Positions 1-6,058 of a stretch of DNA of 8,032 nt are shown one piece after another. The DNA is taken from NCBI GenBank assembly GCA_025936955.1, contig JAICSL010000063.1, positions 1-8,032 of the forward strand. Direction: 5' to 3'. Each line of letters opens with the position of its first letter. The first letter of the stretch is position 1. The position numbers and the translations under genes are program-made. This DNA comes from Nitrososphaeraceae archaeon (GTDB lineage: Archaea > Thermoproteota > Nitrososphaeria > Nitrososphaerales > Nitrososphaeraceae). The notes beneath the pieces were generated by a model. That model was not told the origin of the DNA. It ran no database searches and saw only the letters and a list, made by a program, of their open reading frames with translations.

Positions 1-887
1 ACCACATTACTTCGCGCATCGGGCTTTGCAAATGGTGTAAGACCCATTGCACTCAAACCAGAATAGAATGCATCTGCGCATACTTTATGACGTTTTATTC
101 TTTTATCCAAATTCTCCTCCAAGACTATATCAAGTGCTTCATTGAATGCATAGAAGAGAGGAAGTGCTGGTGTAAATGGTGTCTCGAAATGCTCCTCATA
201 ATACTTGAAGTATCGTTTTAAATTTAAATATTGAACAGGTGGTGGATTAGACTGCATATATTTTTTTGCTTTACTACTGATGGATATTGGTGAAACTCCC
301 GGGGGAGCAGCCAGTGCCTTTTGTGAGGCAGTCACACAGACATCCACATTCCAGTCATCTACTGGCAAATCATCACCACCAAGTATCGAAACAGCGTCTG
401 CAATAAAAAGAACATCATTCCTGACACACAGAGCGCCTATTTTGTCCATATACCGAAGTGTAGTTCCTGTGGATGTCTCGTTGTATACTGCATATATCGC
501 TTTGACGTCCTTATTTTGATCAAGTGCTTCTTCAATTTTTTCAAATGGAGGGTTTTCTCCAAATCCAGCATTGATTCTTATAGCTTTTCCTCCCCAGCTA
601 TCAATCAAATCAGCAAGTCTAGTACCGAACTCGCCATTAACAGGTATAATTACCTTATCTCCTTTTCTTATTATATTAACAACTGATGCTTCTACTGCAC
701 CGGTTCCAGATGTTGTCAGTAAAACAATGTCATTCTTTGTTTGGAATACTTGTTGTGTCTTTTCGATGATCTCTCTATATAAAAGACGGAAATCGTCACT
801 TCGATGATTTATGATTGGAGTGAGCATTGCGTTCATTACTCTAGTTGACACATTTGTCGGACCGGGTAGCATAACTAAATATTCCAT
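1..887 (-). CDS. Class V PLP-dependent aminotransferase (alanine-glyoxylate / serine-pyruvate type), C-terminus beyond window
   Basis: The reverse strand reads open from an ATG at 887 to the window edge, giving 295 residues of a family that is usually about 380, so roughly 90 C-terminal residues are missing because the window ends, not through damage. Visible landmarks are LPGPT at residues 7-11, the phosphate-binding SGTGA at 60-64, NETSTG at 136-141, the Asp of FIADAVS (D164) that pairs with the PLP ring nitrogen, and TASQKAL (187-192), whose K190 should form the Schiff base, followed by PPG. This is the alanine-glyoxylate/serine-pyruvate aminotransferase group of fold-type I enzymes, which move an amino group between an amino acid and a 2-oxo acid in the cytosol. 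The true substrate pair cannot be read from sequence; archaeal relatives include aspartate-using enzymes. A TATA-like box about 30 nt before the ATG supports this start and a leaderless mRNA. Confidence 0.9.
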   Translation of the reverse strand, partial: MEYLVMLPGPTNVSTRVMNAMLTPIINHRSDDFRLLYREIIEKTQQVFQTKNDIVLLTTSGTGAVEASVVNIIRKGDKVIIPVNGEFGTRLADLIDSWGGKAIRINAGFGENPPFEKIEEALDQNKDVKAIYAVYNETSTGTTLRYMDKIGALCVRNDVLFIADAVSILGGDDLPVDDWNVDVCVTASQKALAAPPGVSPISISSKAKKYMQSNPPPVQYLNLKRYFKYYEEHFETPFTPALPLFYAFNEALDIVLEENLDKRIKRHKVCADAFYSGLSAMGLTPFAKPDARSNV

Positions 888-912
888 GTTATTTCAATAA
901 TCAAGCATATCC

Positions 913-922
913 TATATTTTAA
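913..922 (-). promoter_or_regulatory. TATA-box-like promoter of the aminotransferase gene
   Basis: Read on the minus strand the site is TTAAAATATA, lying 26-35 nt upstream of the A of the start codon at 887. That is the spacing expected when an archaeal transcript starts at or beside the start codon. No Shine-Dalgarno sequence precedes the ATG. The assignment rests on position and composition in an AT-rich background. Confidence 0.5.
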
Positions 923-976
923 CTAAATAGCAATTAGTAAAGATGATAAAACTGTGATATCTGTCTATTTTTTCTA

Positions 977-2056
977 ATGCTAATAGAGCGCCGTTCAAAT
1001 CTTTTGAATCACACTAAAAAGATCGGTTGTAATGCTATTGCAGTCTTTCAACCCGAAAATGTATTTTACCTTACCGGATTTTGGGGAGAGGCAATTGCCA
1101 TTTTTGCTGATAATTCAGCTAAACTAATTGCGCCCAAATTGGAAGCAACTCGAGCTCTACAAATTTCCAAGGAATGTGAAATTATTTCGTCAGAAAGAGG
1201 AAGTAGTTTAATTTCAACTTTAGTCTCGGAAATTAAAGGAAAGACAACATGTTCAGACTGCAATGATTTTGCCACTATAGAATATATCCAAGATAAAACA
1301 GGTAAAAAATCATTTATTATTAACTCTGAACCTTTCTTTCACTTCAGAAGTATTAAAGATAAATATGAAATAAAGACCATTGCAAATGCTGCTGAAATTA
1401 TAGACATCCTATTTCAAGTTTGCACAGAAGAAATTAAAGTTGGATTGTCAGAACGTGACTTACAAGCAAAATTGATTTTTGAAGCCATGAAGATGGGCGC
1501 AACTTCTCCATCTTATAAATCAACCTTAAATCCATTAATAATTGCTGGGGGACCAAATGCAGCAATGCCACATTCAGACATCTCTGACCGCAAATTTATG
1601 AAAGGTGATATGATTATTGTTGATCTTACTTTAAGATATGAAGGCTACATCGCCGACGCAACCAGAACGTTTGCTCTAGCTCCTATAACTTCGGAGGAAA
1701 AAAAAATTTATCACATTGTAAGACTATCTCAACAAGAAGGACTAGATGCGATAAGAGATAGTAGCACTTGTGAACAAATAGACTTAGCATGTAGAGACGT
1801 GATTAAAAAAGAAGGTTACAGTGAGCATTTTATACACTCGACAGGACATGGAATTGGCCTGGATGTTCATGAACCACCCTGGCTACGAATAAAAAATCAA
1901 GAAATGGTGAGGACAAACATGACAGTTACTATTGAACCTGGTATATACCTGGAGGACAAAATGGGAGTAAGAATTGAGGACAGTGTCCTAGTCAATAAGG
2001 ATAAAAAAGCAAGTAACTTTAACAAATTTACTAAAGATCTAATCATACTCGATTAA
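977..2056 (+). CDS. M24-family metallopeptidase, Xaa-Pro dipeptidase/aminopeptidase P type
   Basis: This 359-residue protein has the two-domain plan of Xaa-Pro peptidases: a creatinase-like N-terminal domain (about 1-130, with the typical PENVFYLTGF at 26-35) and a C-terminal pita-bread catalytic domain (about 135-355). All five expected dinuclear-metal ligands are present: D216 (IIVDLT), D227 (IADATR), H291 (STGHGIG), E320 (TIEPG) and E334 (RIEDS). Catalytic histidines of the MPHS (H199) and DVHE (H298) motifs are also present. It should remove N-terminal residues preceding proline, or split Xaa-Pro dipeptides, in the cytosol; no signal peptide is seen. Length and motifs suggest an intact enzyme, but aminopeptidase P and prolidase cannot be separated here. 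The ATG at 977 follows an in-frame stop at 947-949 and is the first usable start. There is no Shine-Dalgarno, and only a weak A/T-rich GATAAAAC (945-952) at the TATA position. It is divergent from the aminotransferase and convergent with coaBC; no clear terminator is visible in the 73-bp gap after it. Confidence 0.9.
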   Translation: MLIERRSNLLNHTKKIGCNAIAVFQPENVFYLTGFWGEAIAIFADNSAKLIAPKLEATRALQISKECEIISSERGSSLISTLVSEIKGKTTCSDCNDFATIEYIQDKTGKKSFIINSEPFFHFRSIKDKYEIKTIANAAEIIDILFQVCTEEIKVGLSERDLQAKLIFEAMKMGATSPSYKSTLNPLIIAGGPNAAMPHSDISDRKFMKGDMIIVDLTLRYEGYIADATRTFALAPITSEEKKIYHIVRLSQQEGLDAIRDSSTCEQIDLACRDVIKKEGYSEHFIHSTGHGIGLDVHEPPWLRIKNQEMVRTNMTVTIEPGIYLEDKMGVRIEDSVLVNKDKKASNFNKFTKDLIILD

Positions 2057-2129
2057 ATGAGGTCAGTCATCACATATACGAAGATACTTAAAATTGGAAG
2101 ACAATTATAATAATAATATGTATCTGCAC

Positions 2130-3431
2130 TTATCTAGTATTTTTATCTTTTCTATGTTTGTCAATAGATTGCGCAACAATACTGAGTATCTTTCCGGCGA
2201 TATTTTTTTTGCTTTGTAATGGCAAATGAATGACCTTTTTTTGTCTATCTATTATAAAGACTTCATTATGATCCGAACCTATTTCACAATTTTTTCTATT
2301 AACGTCATTTGCAACAATTAAATCACCATTACACTCTGTTAATTTATTATAAGCATTTTCGATCAGACGTGAATTTGAGACATTATGATTTGCCTTAAAT
2401 GCAACCAGAAATATATTTTTATCTACATATTTGACCTCATCTATAATTTTTCTAGTTGGAACAAGAGGCAGCAATAATTTACTTTTTCGAGAATCAATTT
2501 TTTTTGGGAATTTCTTTTCTGGCATTAAATCAGTCACTGCGGCAGATAGTATAACAATATCATAATGCTTTGAAGATAATTCTGAAATCACTGCGTCATG
2601 CATTTCTTTAGTAGTATTTATTCTCATAGTACAAAGATCTGAAGACTCAGGCTGATACGAGCCATTACCGTAAATAAGGCTAACAGTTGCACCCATTTTT
2701 TTTGCTTCTTCAGCAATAGCATTTCCCATTTTACCAGAGCTCAAGTTTGTAATTATGCGCACTGGATCTATGTACTCAACAGTACTCCCAGCAGTAACTA
2801 ATATCCTCTTGCCAAATAATGGAGACACACCCAATGCTCTAAATTTATACAAAACTAAATCTACAACTTGTTCAGGCTGTACGATTTTGGCCTTCCCTTC
2901 AGAGATCGAAGGATCTAAAATTTCTATTCCTTGTGCTTTCAATCTTTGAATATTTTCTTTTACAAAATAATTGTTAAACATTGACTCATGCATTGCAGGT
3001 GCAATTATTATTGGAATCTTTGATCCCAGAGCTACACTTAAAACAGATGTAACTGGCGTATCATCAATTCCATTTGCGATTTTTGATATTGTATTGGCAG
3101 TACAAGGATACACGATAATCATATCTGACATATTATAGTCTGCTAGAAATATGTGTTCAAGATTTCCAGTTAACTTTGTAACTACGTTATTACCCGTTGC
3201 CCATTTCATCATATCTGAAGAAAGCAATGTCGATTCTGCCATATGTGACATAACAGAATAAACGTCAGCACCATGTCGCATAAGCATTCGTGCTAGATCT
3301 ATTGCTCTATAAGCAGCCACACTACCAGTTATACATAGAACTATCTTCTTTTCAGATAGCTTACTGTTTTCTGAAGATAGTATATCTTTTGATGGATGTA
3401 TCCATCGTTTTATCTTTTTTTCAGAATCCAT
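2130..3431 (-). CDS. coaBC: Bifunctional phosphopantothenoylcysteine decarboxylase / phosphopantothenate-cysteine ligase
   Basis: CoaBC couples cysteine to 4'-phosphopantothenate using a nucleotide (CTP in the best-known cases), then decarboxylates the product to 4'-phosphopantetheine with FMN. The 433-residue protein has both halves. The N-terminal CoaC flavoprotein (about 28-195) shows TGSVAAYRA (35-43), the active-site His in NLEHIFLA (H93), the PASANT-like PCTANT (109-114) and the substrate clamp PAMHESM (145-151). The C-terminal CoaB ligase (about 205-425) shows VTAGSTVEYIDPVR (212-225), TNLSSGKMG (228-236), SAAVTD (296-301) and LIVANDV (371-377). Two bacterial CoaC signatures differ: the Asn of PxMNxxMW is His (H148), and the loop that in E. 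coli carries a redox Cys reads EGKAKI without Cys. I recall the same pattern in other archaeal CoaBC proteins. The ATG overlaps the end of panB by 11 bp, so the two are probably translationally coupled. It is the last gene of the operon. Confidence 0.95.
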   Translation of the reverse strand: MDSEKKIKRWIHPSKDILSSENSKLSEKKIVLCITGSVAAYRAIDLARMLMRHGADVYSVMSHMAESTLLSSDMMKWATGNNVVTKLTGNLEHIFLADYNMSDMIIVYPCTANTISKIANGIDDTPVTSVLSVALGSKIPIIIAPAMHESMFNNYFVKENIQRLKAQGIEILDPSISEGKAKIVQPEQVVDLVLYKFRALGVSPLFGKRILVTAGSTVEYIDPVRIITNLSSGKMGNAIAEEAKKMGATVSLIYGNGSYQPESSDLCTMRINTTKEMHDAVISELSSKHYDIVILSAAVTDLMPEKKFPKKIDSRKSKLLLPLVPTRKIIDEVKYVDKNIFLVAFKANHNVSNSRLIENAYNKLTECNGDLIVANDVNRKNCEIGSDHNEVFIIDRQKKVIHLPLQSKKNIAGKILSIVAQSIDKHRKDKNTR

Positions 3432-4278
3432 TTTCTAACGCTGTATATAATTCTTTTATCTCATCTTGACTCATATGAAATGCATTTTGTTCTTCTGGAA
3501 ATCTACCGTATCTAACATCATTATTATATTGTAATATAGCCTCGAAAATTAATTTAGCTAATTCTGCATAGCGCTTTACAAATTTAGGTTTGATATCCTC
3601 GTAAATCCCAAGTAGATCATGCAAGACGAGCACCTGACCATCACAACTAGAACCAGAGCCTATTCCAATAGTAGGAACAGAAATGTTTTTTGAAATAAGC
3701 TCTGCTACCTCACTTGCGACCATCTCTAGCACTATACTAAATACACCTGTCTGTACTAGGGCTTTTGCATCAGAAATTAGTTTTAATGCTGAATCTTTTG
3801 TTTTTGCTTGTAATCGATATCCACTCCAAAGAATGGAAGTCTGAGGTTTTAAACCGATATGGCCCATAACAGGTATACCTGCATTGATTATAGCTTTGAT
3901 AGTATCAATTACTTCAATTCCGCCCTCAAGTTTTACGGCATCACAACCAGCCTTGATAAAATGGATGGCATTTTCTACCCCTTCCTGTACATTAGATTGA
4001 TATGACCCAAATGGCATATCACCTACGATCATGGCTCTCTTAGTTCCTCTAGATACTGATCTAGAGAACAATAGCATTTCTTCCATATTTACGGGAATTG
4101 TATTTGGATAACCTAGCATCACCATTCCTGCACTGTCACCAACAAGTAAGATATCAACACCTGCTTTATCACAAAGTAAGGCGGTATGATAATCATATGC
4201 AGTTAGGACAGAAATTTTCCTTTTTTCCTGCTTCATCAATAGAATATCATTCACGTTTATTTTTTTTGTATTAATCAT
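3421..4278 (-). CDS. panB: 3-methyl-2-oxobutanoate hydroxymethyltransferase (ketopantoate synthase)
   Basis: PanB transfers a hydroxymethyl group from 5,10-methylene tetrahydrofolate (or tetrahydromethanopterin in many archaea) to 2-oxoisovalerate, forming ketopantoate, the first committed step to CoA. The single (beta/alpha)8 domain is complete. With the ATG at 4278 as residue 1, the Mg-binding acids are D48 (LVGDSAG) and D87 (VGDMPFGSY), followed by K116 and E118 (VKLEGG), GHIGLKPQ (139-146) and catalytic E185 (VLEMVA). GIGSG and DGQVLVLHD match the rest of the family. I chose the ATG at 4278 (285 residues; bacterial PanB is about 265). A GTG at 4311 would add 11 residues (QGQEDINNHA after the initiator) and overlap PPS by 23 bp; the extension has no family counterpart. 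With the ATG start the gap after PPS is 10 bp. Neither start has a good Shine-Dalgarno. The gene overlaps coaBC by 11 bp. Confidence 0.93.
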   Translation of the reverse strand: MINTKKINVNDILLMKQEKRKISVLTAYDYHTALLCDKAGVDILLVGDSAGMVMLGYPNTIPVNMEEMLLFSRSVSRGTKRAMIVGDMPFGSYQSNVQEGVENAIHFIKAGCDAVKLEGGIEVIDTIKAIINAGIPVMGHIGLKPQTSILWSGYRLQAKTKDSALKLISDAKALVQTGVFSIVLEMVASEVAELISKNISVPTIGIGSGSSCDGQVLVLHDLLGIYEDIKPKFVKRYAELAKLIFEAILQYNNDVRYGRFPEEQNAFHMSQDEIKELYTALENGF

Positions 4279-4288
4279 AGCATGGTTA

Positions 4289-5059
4289 TTAATATCTTCT
4301 TGGCCTTGCACCTATACCACCTTGAATAAGTCTCAGAGATTCTAAAAGGTTTTCTCTGTTATCAAATTCTTTTACGAGTCTTTCCATTAGATGTTTGTTA
4401 TTCTTATCCATTAGCTGTTTAGCAGCAGCAATCATTCTTGGAATGGCTCTGATTATATTATCTACGATCGTAATCTGTGCAGATCTTGCCGTCCTTGATA
4501 AAGGATTAAGATCAATTGCAATTACTGTTTTTCCCATATTTACAAAGGCTTTGGCCCGATCACCATCTTCTAAAGGAATAAGAACAGTATCAGCCTTATA
4601 CAGCCCATTTGGGTCTACACGTCTTCGTTCACTTTGTAATTCAGGTATAATTGCAGAAGCCCTTGAACCTACTCCAAGAACAATCTTTGCACCACTCTCT
4701 TTTAATTGCTTTTCAATTGCTCGTTCTCTATTATTGTTTCTATAAAAAAGATTGACTTCTATGGGTGCATTGACAATATTACTTAAGTCTACAATTTCAT
4801 TTGAACATAGTGCTGCAACGTTACCATTAACAGAAAGTACTGGACATTTTGCAAGTAAAAGTGCGGAGGAGGCGGCCCTTGCGGAAATCTGAGCAACTTT
4901 GCTCGTTTTCTCACCCAAAAGATAGTCAAAAGATTCCCCTCTTCCTTGTGCGATTAATCCCTCAGGGGCAACTAGTCCATTTTTAAAACCACGAACAAGT
5001 AATTCTCTTACATAAAGAGATTTTGCTCGTGGATGATTTGATGGAATATTAATGTCCAT
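4289..5059 (-). CDS. 4-phosphopantoate-beta-alanine ligase (archaeal phosphopantothenate synthetase, PPS)
   Basis: PPS joins 4-phosphopantoate to beta-alanine with ATP, giving 4'-phosphopantothenate. It is the archaeal replacement for PanC, acting after phosphorylation rather than before. The 256-residue protein matches the family (formerly DUF137) along its length: IPSNHPRAKSLYVRE (5-19), GLIAQGRGESFDYLLGE (34-50), SVNGNVAAL (76-84), VNLFYR (102-107), GVGSRAS (129-135), IPLEDGDRAKAF (161-172) and AIDLNPLSRTAR (181-192). The last two are the hallmark nucleotide/substrate segments. The length is normal for the family, and no signal peptide or membrane segment is seen. The ATG at 5059 lies 7 bp after the PoK stop, so it should share that transcript; there is no Shine-Dalgarno at useful distance (a GGAG sits 22-25 nt upstream, too far). 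Family identity is very clear. Confidence 0.95.
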   Translation of the reverse strand: MDINIPSNHPRAKSLYVRELLVRGFKNGLVAPEGLIAQGRGESFDYLLGEKTSKVAQISARAASSALLLAKCPVLSVNGNVAALCSNEIVDLSNIVNAPIEVNLFYRNNNRERAIEKQLKESGAKIVLGVGSRASAIIPELQSERRRVDPNGLYKADTVLIPLEDGDRAKAFVNMGKTVIAIDLNPLSRTARSAQITIVDNIIRAIPRMIAAAKQLMDKNNKHLMERLVKEFDNRENLLESLRLIQGGIGARPRRY

Positions 5060-5066
5060 AATTTAG

Positions 5067-5987
5067 TTAAAGCACTCTTGCTCCAATATTATCGATATTA
5101 CATATAATTAAATTACCTTTAAAAACATCAAGACATTCTTTTGCCTTTTTTGTTTGTGCAGAGGGGACTATTGTGAATACTGTTTCTCCAAATAATGCTA
5201 CTCCGCAATTAAATCCGTGAGACTTTAGACATTCGATCGGTTCTTTGCACTTACCTTTAGTTAAGTCAAGATTACTTGCAAATTCATAAGACAAGTTTAG
5301 AAAGTCATCAATACTTTCAGATACTTTTAACTTATCTAGCATTTTTTCGCCTAATCTACTCATCAGTTCGCTATGTTTGCCAAGGAATGACTTCGTAGAA
5401 ATTGGAGAGATGCACAAAATTATAGCTTTATGATCTTCAAGTTTTAGCTTTTTAATGGTACCAATACCAGGAGCACCAATGCTAGTTCGCATTTCAAATC
5501 CTCCAAAGAATTCAGCAATCACAGTTCCCAAGCCTGTATTACAAACAATCTCGGCATGATGTGCAATCTGTGCTGCCTGTTTTTTGGTGAGGCCTATATT
5601 AAGTGCATCATTAAGAGCATATGAGAGACTCAGTGCTGCTGCTCCACTAGAACCTAATCCAAAACCTACAGGAATTCCAATTTGATGTTTGATGTTAATG
5701 TGATAAGGCTGATCTATAAGTCTAAGGTATCTTTCTATAACCCAACGTGAAACTTCTGCGTCTTCTACCTCAATACCATTTATTGAAATTTGATAACTTG
5801 TTGTCTTATCATTATACACCTCGACGATTGTTTTTATTCCACAGTCAATTGAAAAACCGGCACCTATAGAACCAAAGTAGAGATAATCATTGCTATTATT
5901 TTGTGTTACTAATTGACCAATTAAGCCAGTAATGTGTCCAGGACTAAATGCTTTTGCGAGTGTGATAGGCGTTGTGATCGCTGACAC
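5067..5987 (-). CDS. Pantoate kinase (PoK), archaeal GHMP-kinase family
   Basis: PoK phosphorylates pantoate with ATP to give 4-phosphopantoate, the substrate of PPS encoded immediately downstream. From the GTG at 5987 the protein has 306 residues, close to the ~300 usual for archaeal PoK. It starts VSAITTPITLAKAFSPGHITG, which contains the family's N-terminal AFxPGHITG motif (residues 14-21). GHMP motif 2, the glycine-rich ATP loop PVGFGLGSSGAAA, lies at 106-118. NTGLGTVIAEFFGG follows at 150-163, and the C-terminal motif 3 (GVALFGETVFTI) at 262-273. A longer reading from an ATG at 6113 would add 42 hydrophobic residues, overlap the start of the divergent gene by 55 bp and precede the family's N-terminus, so I reject it. 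A TTTATATT box 25-32 nt upstream of the GTG fits a leaderless start here. It is the first gene of the four-gene CoA operon. Confidence 0.88.
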   Translation of the reverse strand: MSAITTPITLAKAFSPGHITGLIGQLVTQNNSNDYLYFGSIGAGFSIDCGIKTIVEVYNDKTTSYQISINGIEVEDAEVSRWVIERYLRLIDQPYHINIKHQIGIPVGFGLGSSGAAALSLSYALNDALNIGLTKKQAAQIAHHAEIVCNTGLGTVIAEFFGGFEMRTSIGAPGIGTIKKLKLEDHKAIILCISPISTKSFLGKHSELMSRLGEKMLDKLKVSESIDDFLNLSYEFASNLDLTKGKCKEPIECLKSHGFNCGVALFGETVFTIVPSAQTKKAKECLDVFKGNLIICNIDNIGARVL

Positions 5988-5990
5988 TAT

Positions 5991-6018
5991 ATAAAATATA
6001 AGATCAGATAAAATATAA
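5991..6018. repeat. Perfect 11-bp tandem repeat in the divergent promoter
   Basis: ATAAAATATAA occurs twice without mismatch, at 5991-6001 and 6008-6018, with a 17-bp period (about 1.6 helical turns). The distal copy overlaps the PoK TATA box and the proximal copy ends 3 bp before the PoK start codon. It could be a regulator-binding pair, a duplicated TATA element or an AT-rich coincidence; sequence alone does not decide. Confidence 0.5.
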
Positions 6019-6019
6019 A
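6012..6019 (-). promoter_or_regulatory. TATA box of the CoA (PoK-PPS-panB-coaBC) operon
   Basis: On the minus strand the site reads TTTATATT, close to the archaeal TATA consensus, at 25-32 nt upstream of the GTG at 5987. That spacing predicts transcription starting at or within a few bases of the GTG, that is, a leaderless mRNA for PoK. It is also the main support for the shorter PoK start. Confidence 0.6.
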
Positions 6020-6026
6020 AATAATG

Positions 6027-6034
6027 TTTAATTA
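6027..6034 (+). promoter_or_regulatory. TATA-like box of the AbrB-PhoU gene
   Basis: TTTAATTA lies 25-32 nt upstream of the ATG at 6059, the expected position for a leaderless archaeal gene. It is part of the palindrome TTAATTAA (6028-6035). Only 7 bp separate it from the oppositely oriented TATA box of the CoA operon. The surrounding DNA is almost purely A/T, so the exact box could be shifted by a few bases. Confidence 0.45.
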
Positions 6035-6058
6035 ATATAAATAAGTATAAACTATTGT

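Noticed and set aside
280..807. Plus-strand reading frames of 79 and 78 codons (280-519, 571-807)
   Set aside because: They lie antisense inside the aminotransferase, whose minus-strand frame carries clear catalytic motifs.
1066..1275. Minus-strand 69-codon frame inside the M24 peptidase
   Set aside because: Antisense shadow of a well-supported gene, with no recognisable motif.
2057..2129. Bidirectional terminator between the M24 peptidase and coaBC
   Set aside because: No convincing hairpin or long T run is visible on either strand in the 73-bp gap.
2755..2949. Plus-strand 64-codon frame inside coaBC
   Set aside because: Antisense shadow of the CoaC/CoaB coding region.
4395..4745. Plus-strand 116-codon frame with a hydrophobic N-terminus
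   Set aside because: It is antisense to the conserved C-terminal half of PPS; the apparent hydrophobicity reflects the reverse complement of PPS codons.
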